46,915 bases of DNA, taken from NCBI GenBank assembly GCA_947176265.1, contig CAMWQA010000004.1:1-46915 (forward strand), in the 5' to 3' direction. Of the stretch, positions 1 to 9,706 are shown piece after piece. Within the stretch, counting starts at the first letter, position 1. Every line of letters begins with the position of its first letter. The stretch comes from an uncultured Clostridia bacterium (GTDB lineage Bacteria; Bacillota; Clostridia; Christensenellales; UBA3700). Made by a program: the position numbers and the translations under genes. The notes beneath the pieces were generated by a model that saw only the letters and a list, made by a program, of their open reading frames with translations, was not told where the DNA came from and did not search any database.

Positions 1-127
1 TTTTATTTTCTCTTTTTTAAGTTGGTCTATAAATTTAAAATATAAATTTAAATATCATCATTGTATTTTGAAAAACTTTATGTTAAAATAATACAGTAAA
101 TACTTATAAAAAGCGAGGTAAAATATT

Positions 128-607
128 ATGGGTTTCTTTTCAAATCTTTTCGGCGGTAAGAAAAACAAGAATGGCAACGCGTCAGTTCAGCAAGAATCGC
201 CAAAGCAAACTGTTAAAGTAGAGCCTAAATCTTTTGAAGGATATAGAATGACGGTTGACTTTGAGAGCGAGACAAGCGAAAAGTATTATTCCGATCCTAC
301 CTCTCAAATGGTAGACGAAATAATCGACCAAATGAGCAAAGGACTCGTCAACTTCGTTATCGTAGAGCACAGCAAAAGCGTTGGCGGATGCGTATTCGTT
401 CAATGTATGTGGGGCGGAGACGGCGTATATCAAGTAGAGGCGCAAGTGCGCAGAAATACGCAAGAGGGAGTATTGCGCAGTCAATATCGCTTGTTTTCGG
501 AGGATATTGACGAAGTCAAAGATTTGTTTGCGGCATTTTTGGCAGGTCAAGCGCCTAATATTAAAGATTGGGAATATATGGACGACTTTGATTTTTACGA
601 GGAGTAA
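128..607 (+). CDS. hypothetical protein (159 aa)
   Basis: ORF with GCGAGG-like RBS upstream; followed by a terminator at 641-675. Confidence 0.75.
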   Translation: MGFFSNLFGGKKNKNGNASVQQESPKQTVKVEPKSFEGYRMTVDFESETSEKYYSDPTSQMVDEIIDQMSKGLVNFVIVEHSKSVGGCVFVQCMWGGDGVYQVEAQVRRNTQEGVLRSQYRLFSEDIDEVKDLFAAFLAGQAPNIKDWEYMDDFDFYEE

Positions 608-640
608 AATTCAAAAGATAATAACGAATAAGTAATAAGT

Positions 641-675
641 AAAAAAGACAAATCTAAATTAGATTTGTCTTTTTT
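641..675. terminator. bidirectional intrinsic terminator (AAAAAAGACAAATCTAA/TTAGATTTGTCTTTTTT)
   Basis: perfect inverted repeat flanked by A-run and T-run. Confidence 0.85.
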
Positions 676-750
676 GGCGCCCTCAATAGGACTCGAACCT
701 ATGACACTGCGGTTAACAGCCGCATGCTCTACCGACTGAGCTATAAGGGC
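675..750 (-). tRNA. tRNA-Asn (GTT), CCA encoded
   Basis: reverse complement GCCCTTATAGCTCAGTCGGTAGAGCATGCGGCTGTTAACCGCAGTGTCATAGGTTCGAGTCCTATTGAGGGCGCCA folds as a cloverleaf, anticodon loop CTGTTAA. Confidence 0.97.
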
Positions 751-953
751 ATTTGCATATTTAAGCATATTCATATTAAAGTAAATTGCCGTAATTGTCA
801 AGAGTTTTTTTCCAATTTTTTAAAAAATTGTTTTTGCTCTTTGTATTTATGCAAATTTCTTACGTTTTAATATATGCGCGATTGCAAAACGAAGTTAACG
901 TATAAAATATAGACGGTAAGTTTTCTTACCGTCTATATTATTTTCAGTTGCAA

Positions 954-3452
954 TTATTTGGACTTTTTAGCTTGTTTTGCTTGCTCTTTAGCCTTTGCCT
1001 TTTCGGCTTTTTTCTTGGCTTTGTCTTCTTTGTCTCCGCCGATATTCTTGAGTACCATACCGACGCCCTTGAATAATTTGCCGTTCATTACGGTAACTAC
1101 GCCGTCAACCATCTTCATATTGAACATACCTTGCGAAGAGAACGCCAACGCTCTCATCGGGGAAGTCTTCATTACTTCGTAAATCATGAGATAGTTTGGG
1201 TCGTCCTTCTTGGCTTTCATGCTCATTCTGATTGCAGGCTTTGCAATCTTAAGAGCAAATCTTGCAAGACCGCTGGTATGCGCCATATCTTCAAAAGAAT
1301 CGTCCTCAGTGAATTCGCCTTTTTTTGCCAACTTGCGATATTCTTCCTTGATATCGAGACCCGACATTGCTACGAATTCTTCTTTGGTAATCTCTTTCTT
1401 AGCGTCCGGAGCGAAATACCAAGTATCTGCCGGAGTTGGGATGATTTCTGCCGAGTCGGTAGACGTGACGATTACGCTGTCTTCAAGACGGATATCTCTG
1501 CTTGACGCGCCTATCATAATCTTGAACTCGCCGCTTTCAACTTGCCAATCGCCAGCGTTCGTATTATAGAAAGCAAAGCTGCGTTTGTCAAGACTGAATG
1601 TAATTCGCTTCTTTTCGCCTGCTTTGAGGAATACTTTTTCAAATCCTTTGAGTTGTTGAGCCGGCGTATATACGCTTGACTCCACGTCGCCGACGTAAAG
1701 CTGAATTATCTCTTTACCGTCTACGTCGCCTACGTTTTGAACGTCGATAGTAGCCGTCAAAATGTCTTTATCGGTTATGTACTTTGACGACAAAGTGAGG
1801 TTGGAGTATTCAAACTTCGTATACGAAAGTCCGTGACCGAATGGGAAGAGTACCGGTGCGTTTGCCGTATTAAAATATCTGTATCCTACGTAAAGTCCTT
1901 CTCTGTATTCCACGCTGAATCTTGCGCCGGGGAAGTTTTGCGTAGAAGGTACGTCATCAAGTTTGAGCGCAAATGTCTCCGCCAATTTTCCGCATGGGTT
2001 AGCCTTGCCTAGCAAGAGATCTACGCACGCGTCGCCCGAAGTCTGACCGCCGAGATACATGCAGAGCACGCTGCGTACTTTGTCTATCCAAGGCATCTCA
2101 ACGCTTGAACCCATAGTCAATACGACGTTGACGTTTTTATTTACTTGAGTAAGTTCTTCAATCAACAGATCGTGACTTTGAGGCATATTGATATGCTTTC
2201 TGTCAAAACCTTCTGCCTCGTACTTGTCGGGCAATCCTGCTACTACGAGTACGGTGTCGTAATTCTTTGCAAGTTCTACCGCATTCTTGCGGAGTTTTGC
2301 ATTTTTCTTTACAGAGTCGTCGGAGAGGTCGTAACCGCTTGTGAACTCGTATTCTATACCTGCGTCGCGCAAACTTTGTTCTATCGTTGAAATCTTGGTG
2401 CAGTTGACGAAAGAAGAACCTGCGCCTTGGAATCTCGGCTCTATTGCAAGTTCGCCGACGAGCAAGATTTTTTGAGATTTGAGAGGCAAAGAACCGTCGT
2501 TTTTGAGGAGTATTGCGCTTTCTTTTGCGATATTCTTTGCAATTTGATAATGTTCTTCCTTATCGTACGTAGCGTCAGTAGGATTCTGGGTTGATCTCAT
2601 TACGAGGTCGAGTATTCTGTCTACAGCCAAGTCGAGTACGCTTTCGTCGAGCGTGCCGTCCTGAACGGCTTTGACGATGAGCTTGTCATTCATGCCGCCG
2701 CTTGAAGGCATTTCGAGGTCGTGACCGGATTTAATACCGTCGACGCGCTTATTGGTTGCGCCCCAGTCGCTTACTACGAGTCCTTCAAATCCCCATTCGT
2801 CTCTCAAGACTTTGTTGAGCAAGAATTGGTTTTCAGTCGCGTACGTATCGTTGATGAGGTTATAAGACGCCATTATCGAGCGAGGCTGAGATTGCTTGAC
2901 GGCAATTTCAAAAGGCAAGAGATAGAGTTCTCTCAAAGTTCTCTCGTCGACTACCGAGTTGATCGTCATACGGTAGGTTTCTTGGTTGTTGGCGCAATAG
3001 TGCTTGATTGAAGTGCCGACGTTTTTGCTTTGCACGCCGTCGATAAAACTTGCAGACAGCATACCTGCGAGATACGGGTCTTCGGAGAAGTATTCAAAGT
3101 TACGTCCGCAAAGAGGGCTTCTCTTAATATTCGTACCTGGTCCGAGAACCATAGCTACGTTTTCCGCGACTGCTTCTTCGCCAATCGCCTGTCCGAGTGT
3201 GTATAGCAACGACTTGTCCCAAGACGACGCCGTTGCCGACGCGGTAGGGAAGCATATAGCGTCCACCGAGACGTTGAGGTTGGTGGATACGCCGCTAGAG
3301 TCTTGTTTTCTCAATCCGTGAGGCCCGTCGCACATCATGACGGAGGGGATGCCCAATCTTTCGATTTCTTTTGTGTGCCACATATCTTTGCCGGAGCAAA
3401 GACTTGCTTTTTCTTCCAAAGTCATTTGGGCAATTAAATCTGCATATTTCAT
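954..3452 (-). CDS. glycoside hydrolase family 3 beta-glucosidase
   Basis: GH3 motifs (GPGTNIKRSPLCGRNFEYFSEDPYLAG, KHYCANNQE, GLVVSDWGA); C-terminal Fn3-like domain; Lys-rich tail. Start placed at MKYADLIAQMT, downstream of the ORF-track start, because an RBS precedes it. Confidence 0.93.
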   Translation of the reverse strand: MKYADLIAQMTLEEKASLCSGKDMWHTKEIERLGIPSVMMCDGPHGLRKQDSSGVSTNLNVSVDAICFPTASATASSWDKSLLYTLGQAIGEEAVAENVAMVLGPGTNIKRSPLCGRNFEYFSEDPYLAGMLSASFIDGVQSKNVGTSIKHYCANNQETYRMTINSVVDERTLRELYLLPFEIAVKQSQPRSIMASYNLINDTYATENQFLLNKVLRDEWGFEGLVVSDWGATNKRVDGIKSGHDLEMPSSGGMNDKLIVKAVQDGTLDESVLDLAVDRILDLVMRSTQNPTDATYDKEEHYQIAKNIAKESAILLKNDGSLPLKSQKILLVGELAIEPRFQGAGSSFVNCTKISTIEQSLRDAGIEYEFTSGYDLSDDSVKKNAKLRKNAVELAKNYDTVLVVAGLPDKYEAEGFDRKHINMPQSHDLLIEELTQVNKNVNVVLTMGSSVEMPWIDKVRSVLCMYLGGQTSGDACVDLLLGKANPCGKLAETFALKLDDVPSTQNFPGARFSVEYREGLYVGYRYFNTANAPVLFPFGHGLSYTKFEYSNLTLSSKYITDKDILTATIDVQNVGDVDGKEIIQLYVGDVESSVYTPAQQLKGFEKVFLKAGEKKRITFSLDKRSFAFYNTNAGDWQVESGEFKIMIGASSRDIRLEDSVIVTSTDSAEIIPTPADTWYFAPDAKKEITKEEFVAMSGLDIKEEYRKLAKKGEFTEDDSFEDMAHTSGLARFALKIAKPAIRMSMKAKKDDPNYLMIYEVMKTSPMRALAFSSQGMFNMKMVDGVVTVMNGKLFKGVGMVLKNIGGDKEDKAKKKAEKAKAKEQAKQAKKSK

Positions 3453-3597
3453 AAATTTCACTCCCATTGTTATCTTTTTACCAATTGCGCCTGCGAATTT
3501 ATTTCGCTGTAGCGGTTGTTGTAGTAATAATATTATAATAATATCATATTCGATTGGCGATTTCAATATTTTTATAGATATTTGTTGAGGTTAAATA

Positions 3598-3630
3598 TAA
3601 AAAAATACGGCATGGCTGCCGTATTTTTAA
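3598..3630. terminator. intrinsic terminator AAAATACGGCA-tggc-TGCCGTATTTTT
   Basis: inverted repeat with T-run/A-run. Confidence 0.75.
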
Positions 3631-3651
3631 TTTTAAGTTCAGAAGAGTATA

Positions 3652-3876
3652 TTACTCGCTCTTGCTTACTGGGGTATGTCCAACGAGCTCGTCAAGAGAT
3701 ACCTCAAGATAGTCTGCAAGTATGCAAAGTCCCTCGATACTTGGTTGGCAAGTGCCGTTCTCATAGTGAGAAATAGTACGTTGCGATACGCCTAGCAATT
3801 CTGCAAGGACGGTTTGGGAAACTCTTTTAAGTTTCCTGAAAATTCTTAAGTTTTTACTAAAATTCATTGTTGACAC
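3652..3876 (-). CDS. XRE-family helix-turn-helix regulator
   Basis: SQTVLAELLGVSQRTISHYENGTCQPSIEGLCILADYLEVSLDELVG. Confidence 0.9.
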   Translation of the reverse strand: MSTMNFSKNLRIFRKLKRVSQTVLAELLGVSQRTISHYENGTCQPSIEGLCILADYLEVSLDELVGHTPVSKSE

Positions 3877-4110
3877 CTCTCTATTTGTCTTTATGTAATG
3901 ATTTTCAAGACTTCTTATAAGCCTTGTATATTAAATATAGCACATTTTTTTGTTAATTTCAAGAGTATTTTAAAATTATTTTGTCACAATTTGCAAAATC
4001 AATATAAAATACGCCGTTTTTAGAATTAAATCGGGGTTGGCGTCTATAAGGCTATAATAAATATATTTAAATATTCGCATAATATTTATATATAAATAAT
4101 TCTTAAACAG

Positions 4111-4139
4111 TTGATATTATGCAAGTCGTTTGCTATAAT
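4111..4139 (+). promoter_or_regulatory. SigA-type promoter TTGATA-17-TATAAT
   Basis: consensus hexamers with 17-bp spacer upstream of the lipoprotein gene. Confidence 0.7.
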
Positions 4140-4164
4140 AAGACAGTACAACCAAGGAGATCAA

Positions 4165-4206
4165 ATGCTTTCCTCGATAATTTGCGTAGAGGTTGGCATT
4201 GAGTAA
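4165..4206 (+). CDS. candidate 13-aa leader peptide MLSSIICVEVGIE
   Basis: AAGGAG SD 5 nt before ATG; stop TAA abuts the AAAGGAG RBS of the 4217 gene. Confidence 0.4.
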   Translation: MLSSIICVEVGIE

Positions 4207-4216
4207 AGGAGTAAAT

Positions 4217-7200
4217 ATGAGAAATAAAATCAACGTAATCGTCTGCATTATGATAATAGTGGTATGCGTGGCATTATTTGCAGCCGCATGTCAGCCTAAG
4301 GACGCAGACGGATTGATTAAACTTTCCAAGCCAGGCAATTTGGCGCTCAACGGAAGCGTGTTGAGTTGGGACGAAGTTAAGAATGCAGAGAAGTATTTTA
4401 TTTCCGTAGACGGAGTGGAGAATGAAAATAGCTTGACGTCCACGACTTGCGATTTGAGCGCAATGGTCACAGGCTACGGCAATTTCTCAATTACCGTAAG
4501 AGCTTACGGAGACGGAAAGAAATACGGTACGAGCGATAAGAGTTCCGCTATAGTTTACCACAAGGGTAACGCTCTTGACACTCCGGTAGTGACAGTCGTC
4601 AATAAGGTCGCATCTTGGAGCGCAATCGAGAACGCGGTAAATTATTCCGTCAAAGTCTTTGACTCAAAGGGTAAGGTCATGGACGAGTTGGAAAAAACCG
4701 AGGCATTGTCTTATAATTTCGCAGATAAAAAGACTTCTGCCAGCGGCGACGCAAGCGGAGATGCTCAAGAACAAAAAGATCTTTACGGAGCATACGGCGC
4801 GTATAGAATAAGCGTAACAGCTAATCCTTCCGCCGACAATATTCAATATTCGCCGTCTTTGGCAGGTACGGCAACTTACTATAACGCAACGGTCTTGGCA
4901 GTTCCGGCGTTTACCGATATGACGGGTTCTACTATTAGGTGGGGAGCAGTTGCCAACGCTACCAACTACACTTTGAGAAAGACGTATCAAGTTGACGGCA
5001 CTTACGAAGAAGCGGAAGTTTCTAGCACCAGCTATGCTTACCGCACCAAGTTCAATCTAGAAGAGGTCGGTAAATATACCTTTACTATCAAAGCCAACGG
5101 AGACAATCAAGTATATTATTCAAGCGAATTCAGCCAAGAAGACAGCGATTACACAGTCAATAAACTCGCTCCTCTAAAGGCTGAGGATATAGAACTTAAG
5201 TATGAAGGAGAAAGCGCAAAACTTTCATGGAAGTTGCCCGCCAATTCTCTTGAGACGGAGTTGTTTACTCTCAACTTGAGCGCGTTGTTGCCAGACGGAA
5301 GCGTCAAGTTGGAGAGCAGTATTTTGCAACAGACGATTTCCAATAAGATTAAATACGTAGTAGGCGACGTGTACGATTTCTATAAATACGACGCAGACGG
5401 CACAGGACTTGTAAAGGGAGAGTCGACTATTCTCGTATACAATTTCAACGGAAAGGCAAAAGTTCGTTACGACGGCAAAGATTATTTCCTCAAGGATAAA
5501 AAAGAAGACGGCAAAGACGTTGAATGGAAGGATTACGCGCCAAGCGCAAGCGTAGATATTATCTGCGACGATAGCAATCCCGATGAAATCAAGTTTGTCA
5601 ATGAGAGAAAAGAGTACAACGATCCTGCAAGCGGCGCGCTTTTGAGCCAAAACACCGGAAATAAAGAAGACGTGAACGGAACAGACGGACAGCAGCTCTT
5701 CTATTTTGAAGACGCTGACGGAGAGAGTAAATTCGACGTCGCTAAGAGCGTAGAAGAAATCGACGGAGTAACATATCATACTTTTGAAATTACTCTTGAC
5801 GATATATTTATCAAAAAGACAAATGAAGATGGCGATATTAAATACGAGTATAATATAACCGACAACGCATATTACGGATTGCTTTACGACGTATCTATTA
5901 CGGCAGGCAACGATTCAAAGAATTACGTCGCGAGCAAAAGCGTATCGACTGACGGTCAGTATATGAGTTATAAGATACCGGAAAAGAAGGACGGAAAGTT
6001 CGTCGTCAAAACTACCGGCGAGTATGCTTATTTGATATTGAATAGTTTCGTCAATCCCGGCAATACCGAAGAGTTCTCAATCGAAGAGAATATCAATTTC
6101 AACGGATATGAGATTGCGCAAGTCGAGACTTTCAACGGCAATATCAACGGTAACAATCATACCGTTTCGGGTGTCGTAATAGGCAACAAGGTCATGACGC
6201 AAAACGGCGTAATGAAGAATGACGGCGTAAGCGACCTTGAGTATTCTATGTTTGTCAATATCGACAGCAACGGAAATGAATTCAAGGGTATTATTCAGAA
6301 CGTCTTCTACGTGGGAATGAGCTTCGTCGGATACGACAAAGAAAAACTCGACGAGAGCGTAAGTTCAATCAAAGTTGCGCCTATCGCTATCAACAACAGA
6401 GGTACAATCCGCAATACGCTTGTTCAAAGCGATTCTATTAAGGCAGAGGGTGCTCAAGTTGCAGGTATGGTAATCAACAACTACGGATATATCAATACCT
6501 CTTCCGTATACGCAAACCTTGAGGGAACTACCGTGGGCGGCGTTATGGTAAATAACGAAGCCAACACGTACGTTGTCGACGTAGGTTTCTACGGCAAAGT
6601 TAAGTCGACGCTTTCGGATATTTTGACGGACGGCGTCACGACAATAAGCGGAGCAGGATTCGCAGTAAACAATAGCGGTAATATTATAGAAAGCTTTGCA
6701 ATAGGCGACGTTAGCGTTTCGGCAACCGGACTGGACAAAGTGTACGCAGGCGGTTTTGTGGCAATCAACAGCGGCAGCATAAATAAGTCGTACAGCGGAG
6801 AATTTACTCTCAACAACGTAATAACTACGGTTAGCGCTGACGGTGACAATGCGTACGCAGGCGGTTTCGTTGCAAGCAACAACGGCGAGATTAAATCAAG
6901 CTATTCTACGAATAAAGCTACGGCAAGTATGTACTCAGGCGGTTTCGCAGGATACAACGAGGCAAGCATTACGAGTTGTTACTCCACCGGCGGTACGGCG
7001 CGTACGGGCGAGAATAGAGGCGCGTTCGTAGGTAAGAATCAAGGCGGAACTATCGCAAAGAGCGTAAGCTATTCGACCGACAGCTGGGCTGAAGACAAAG
7101 AGGTAGAAGTATTGAAATCAAGCGAGAAACTTGCAGATATCGTAACGATACTTTACGGCGAAGACGAAGCTGATATGGTTATTATAAGAGACAAGGGTTA

Positions 7201-7441
7201 TCGTAACCCATTGATCAAAGGACTTATCTATATCGTAAGAGACGGCAACGAAATCAAGAATATCGTAACCATGCGTCCGTCGCAGAACGTAGATACTCAA
7301 GGCGTTATATTCATCTTAAATGAAGTCAAAGACGTAAAAGTTACTTTGCACGGTAATAATAGCAAGAAGGATAATAAAGTAGTAATCGAATTGAGTATTG
7401 ACAACGCTCCTGCAAGATATATTTACGGTTACGTAAAATAG
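4217..7441 (+). CDS. surface lipoprotein with Fn3-like domains and GLUG-type beta-helix repeats
   Basis: lipobox signal peptide (VCVALFAAAC); repeats AGGFVAINSGSINKSYS / AGGFVASNNGEIKSSYS / SGGFAGYNEASITSCYS. Confidence 0.85.
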   Translation: MRNKINVIVCIMIIVVCVALFAAACQPKDADGLIKLSKPGNLALNGSVLSWDEVKNAEKYFISVDGVENENSLTSTTCDLSAMVTGYGNFSITVRAYGDGKKYGTSDKSSAIVYHKGNALDTPVVTVVNKVASWSAIENAVNYSVKVFDSKGKVMDELEKTEALSYNFADKKTSASGDASGDAQEQKDLYGAYGAYRISVTANPSADNIQYSPSLAGTATYYNATVLAVPAFTDMTGSTIRWGAVANATNYTLRKTYQVDGTYEEAEVSSTSYAYRTKFNLEEVGKYTFTIKANGDNQVYYSSEFSQEDSDYTVNKLAPLKAEDIELKYEGESAKLSWKLPANSLETELFTLNLSALLPDGSVKLESSILQQTISNKIKYVVGDVYDFYKYDADGTGLVKGESTILVYNFNGKAKVRYDGKDYFLKDKKEDGKDVEWKDYAPSASVDIICDDSNPDEIKFVNERKEYNDPASGALLSQNTGNKEDVNGTDGQQLFYFEDADGESKFDVAKSVEEIDGVTYHTFEITLDDIFIKKTNEDGDIKYEYNITDNAYYGLLYDVSITAGNDSKNYVASKSVSTDGQYMSYKIPEKKDGKFVVKTTGEYAYLILNSFVNPGNTEEFSIEENINFNGYEIAQVETFNGNINGNNHTVSGVVIGNKVMTQNGVMKNDGVSDLEYSMFVNIDSNGNEFKGIIQNVFYVGMSFVGYDKEKLDESVSSIKVAPIAINNRGTIRNTLVQSDSIKAEGAQVAGMVINNYGYINTSSVYANLEGTTVGGVMVNNEANTYVVDVGFYGKVKSTLSDILTDGVTTISGAGFAVNNSGNIIESFAIGDVSVSATGLDKVYAGGFVAINSGSINKSYSGEFTLNNVITTVSADGDNAYAGGFVASNNGEIKSSYSTNKATASMYSGGFAGYNEASITSCYSTGGTARTGENRGAFVGKNQGGTIAKSVSYSTDSWAEDKEVEVLKSSEKLADIVTILYGEDEADMVIIRDKGYRNPLIKGLIYIVRDGNEIKNIVTMRPSQNVDTQGVIFILNEVKDVKVTLHGNNSKKDNKVVIELSIDNAPARYIYGYVK

Positions 7442-7467
7442 CGCACTAATTCAAATGTAATTTAAAG

Positions 7468-7500
7468 CCGCTCCCGCCTATCGCGGGGGTGGCTTTTTAT
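7468..7500 (+). terminator. intrinsic terminator (AAGCCGCTCCCGCctatCGCGGGGGTGGCTTTTTAT)
   Basis: GC-rich inverted repeat plus T-run. Confidence 0.85.
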
Positions 7501-7572
7501 TTAAAGTGTGCCTATTGATTTATAATATTATATATGGTATTATTAATATATAAATAAAATATAGGGAGAAAT

Positions 7573-9135
7573 ATGAGCGAGCAAGAGAGATTGGAAGAAT
7601 ACGTGTCAATCGTGCCTAGCGTAAATCAAAAAGCTATTCAAAGACAAAGATTCAACGTGTTTTTTCACTATGGACTCAATACGTTTTCTGCAAAGGAATG
7701 GGGCGACGGTAAAGCTGACCCTAAAATTTTTAATCCAACCCAGCAAGACACCGATCAATGGGTAAGGACTGTCAAGGAAGCGGGCGCGTACGGAGTAATA
7801 CTCACGTGCAAGCATCACGACGGCTTTTGTCTTTGGCAGACTAAGACTACCGATTACAGTGTTGCGCAATCTCCTTATAAAGGCGGTAAGGGAGACGTAG
7901 TCAAAGAAGTGTCGGACAGTTGCAGAAAATTCGGCATAAAATTTGGGATATACTTATCTCCGTGGGATAGAAATCACGAATCGTACGGCATTGACAGATA
8001 CAATGATGTGTACTGTGAGCAGCTTGAAGAACTTTTGACGGGATACGGAGAAATATTTTGCGTGTGGTTGGACGGCGCTTGCGGATCTTATATGGACGGC
8101 AAGCCCAAGCAAGTTTACGATTGGGATAGATATTTTTCCACAATACGCCGACTTGCGCCCAATGCGTGCATTTCCAATTGCGGTCCCGACGTGCGTTGGG
8201 TGGGCAACGAAGGCGGATTCGCAAGGGAAAGCGAATGGAACGTCGTACCTAAGTTCGCTTTTGATATACAGTCAATCGAGTCGAAATCCCAACAGAGCGA
8301 CGAGAGCGATTTTGCCAAGAAAGAAGTCGATGTAAATTCTTCTGATTTGGGAAGTAGGGACTTCTTAAAGAATTTTGACAATTTCATCTGGTATCCTGCA
8401 GAAGTCGACGTGTCTATTCGCCCCGGTTGGTTTTATCATAAGTCGCAGGACAAATCCGTGCGCAGTCTCAAAAATCTTTTGAAGATATATTACACGTCTG
8501 TGGGCGGTAATTCTATTTTACTTCTCAATGCGCCTCCCGACAGACGGGGTTTACTACATGAAAATGACGTCAAGAGACTGCAAGAACTTGGCAATCATAT
8601 CAAAGAGAGCGAAGCGCAACTTTTGAATGTCAAATCTATATTAGCGCCTATTGCCGAAGAAGGAAAGGATATTCAAGGCGTTATTGAATATAGCTTTGAC
8701 GATACTACTTTTGACCCAACAAACTATTATACGCCAAAAGAAGAGCAGTCTAGTTATGAGATAAAAATCGAGTTGGAAGAGACCGTTAAAATCAACAGGT
8801 TGCAATTGGTGGAAAATGTAGCGTATTCCCAACGCATAGAAAAGTTTGAGATACACGCATTTGTCAAAGACGAGTACGTAAAGGTTTTTGACGGAACTAC
8901 GGTAGGTTACGGCAGGATTGCCACGTTTAAGGCAGTGAAGACAGACAAAGTAAAAGTCGTGTTGACAAGCGTACGTAAAAAGCCGCATATAGAGTTTGTC
9001 GGCGTGTATTCCGACAACGGAGTGCTTATTAAAGATACTTTGCGTCAAAAGTTTGTCAAATGGTTGCATCACGTCAATTATATAACTTATATTAGACGAG
9101 AAAACAAAAAAAGTAAGAAGAACAATTCGCAATAA
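7573..9135 (+). CDS. alpha-L-fucosidase (GH29)
   Basis: FNVFFHYGLNTFSAKEWGDG, GAYGVILTCKHHDGFCLWQTKTTDYS, VWLDGACGS; AGGGAG RBS. Confidence 0.9.
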   Translation: MSEQERLEEYVSIVPSVNQKAIQRQRFNVFFHYGLNTFSAKEWGDGKADPKIFNPTQQDTDQWVRTVKEAGAYGVILTCKHHDGFCLWQTKTTDYSVAQSPYKGGKGDVVKEVSDSCRKFGIKFGIYLSPWDRNHESYGIDRYNDVYCEQLEELLTGYGEIFCVWLDGACGSYMDGKPKQVYDWDRYFSTIRRLAPNACISNCGPDVRWVGNEGGFARESEWNVVPKFAFDIQSIESKSQQSDESDFAKKEVDVNSSDLGSRDFLKNFDNFIWYPAEVDVSIRPGWFYHKSQDKSVRSLKNLLKIYYTSVGGNSILLLNAPPDRRGLLHENDVKRLQELGNHIKESEAQLLNVKSILAPIAEEGKDIQGVIEYSFDDTTFDPTNYYTPKEEQSSYEIKIELEETVKINRLQLVENVAYSQRIEKFEIHAFVKDEYVKVFDGTTVGYGRIATFKAVKTDKVKVVLTSVRKKPHIEFVGVYSDNGVLIKDTLRQKFVKWLHHVNYITYIRRENKKSKKNNSQ

Positions 9136-9183
9136 ATATGCAAATTTTAACAAAAAATATAGACAAAATCGACAAAATCAGTA

Positions 9184-9212
9184 TTGACAATCAGTTGAAA
9201 AACCTTTATAAT
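9184..9212 (+). promoter_or_regulatory. perfect-consensus promoter TTGACA-17-TATAAT
   Basis: TTGACA 9184-9189 and TATAAT 9207-9212. Confidence 0.85.
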
Positions 9213-9218
9213 ATAAAT

Positions 9219-9294
9219 GTAAATGTTTAGTTGTGAAATGTTTACTTTCTCCTTGTGTAAAGATACGGACTGCAAGAGCAGTCCGTATCTTTTT
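9219..9294 (+). ncRNA. candidate 76-nt small RNA
   Basis: consensus promoter; 5' hairpin GTAAATGTTT-AGTTGTG-AAATGTTTAC (10 bp with G-U pairs); single-stranded linker UUUCUCCUUGUGU; terminator AAAGATACGGACTGC-AAGA-GCAGTCCGTATCTTT; no obvious ORF. Confidence 0.6.
9259..9294 (+). terminator. intrinsic terminator, perfect 15-bp stem
   Basis: AAAGATACGGACTGC/GCAGTCCGTATCTTT followed by T-run. Confidence 0.92.
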
Positions 9295-9332
9295 GCCAAC
9301 AAACTTTTTTAAATATGCCTACTTTAATTTGA

Positions 9333-9361
9333 TTGACAAATGGGAGATAATTAACTATAAT
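9333..9361 (+). promoter_or_regulatory. perfect-consensus promoter for tRNA-Arg (TTGACA-17-TATAAT)
   Basis: hexamers at 9333-9338 and 9356-9361. Confidence 0.85.
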
Positions 9362-9381
9362 GTCAAATGTAGCAAAGATAT

Positions 9382-9458
9382 GCACTCATAGCTCAATTGG
9401 ATAGAGCGTTCGGCTACGGACCGAAAGGTTGGGAGTTCGAGTCTCTTTGGGTGCACCA
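9382..9458 (+). tRNA. tRNA-Arg (ACG), CCA encoded
   Basis: GCACTCATAGCTCAATTGGATAGAGCGTTCGGCTACGGACCGAAAGGTTGGGAGTTCGAGTCTCTTTGGGTGCACCA cloverleaf; anticodon loop CTACGGA. Confidence 0.96.
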
Positions 9459-9480
9459 ATCACAATGCAAGTCGAACACC
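9458..9480 (+). repeat. left terminal inverted repeat of element
   Basis: AATCACAATGCAAGTCGAACACC; 20/23 match to the reverse complement of the right end. Confidence 0.85.
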
Positions 9481-9512
9481 TTAATGTTTGGCTTGTATTT
9501 TTTATTACGCTC
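9464..9512 (+). terminator. element-supplied terminator now downstream of tRNA-Arg
   Basis: AATGCAAGTCGAACA..TGTTTGGCTTGTATTTTTTATT, G-U tolerant stem plus T-run. Confidence 0.65.
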
Positions 9513-9549
9513 TGGCAATCTTGTAAACGGCTACTTTATGCCGCGAAAG

Positions 9550-9687
9550 CCACTTGACGAGAGAAAGGAGTGCGTTAGGCTTGAACGCCATAGGCAAACC
9601 AAAACCCACCGAGTTTCGCTCGATGGGTTGCTGTGTTCGCCCTTATTTGCCTATCATACGCACTCCTGCGAGGCTCACGTCAAGTGG
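9550..9687. repeat. long nested imperfect palindrome A (138 bp)
   Basis: nested arms CCACTTGACG/CGTCAAGTGG, AGGAGTGCGT/ACGCACTCCT, ATAGGCAAA/TTTGCCTAT, AACCCAcCGAG/CTCGaTGGGTT. Confidence 0.85.
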
Positions 9688-9706
9688 AACGTGGAATAAA
9701 TAGCCA

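Noticed and set aside
595-801. 68-aa minus ORF
   Set aside because: Runs through tRNA-Asn; not coding.
5225-5779. 184-aa minus-strand ORF
   Set aside because: Antisense to the surface lipoprotein; no family signature.
9397-9699. 100-aa ORF MDRAFGYGPKGWEFESLWVHQS...
   Set aside because: Translation of tRNA-Arg and palindrome A; not coding.
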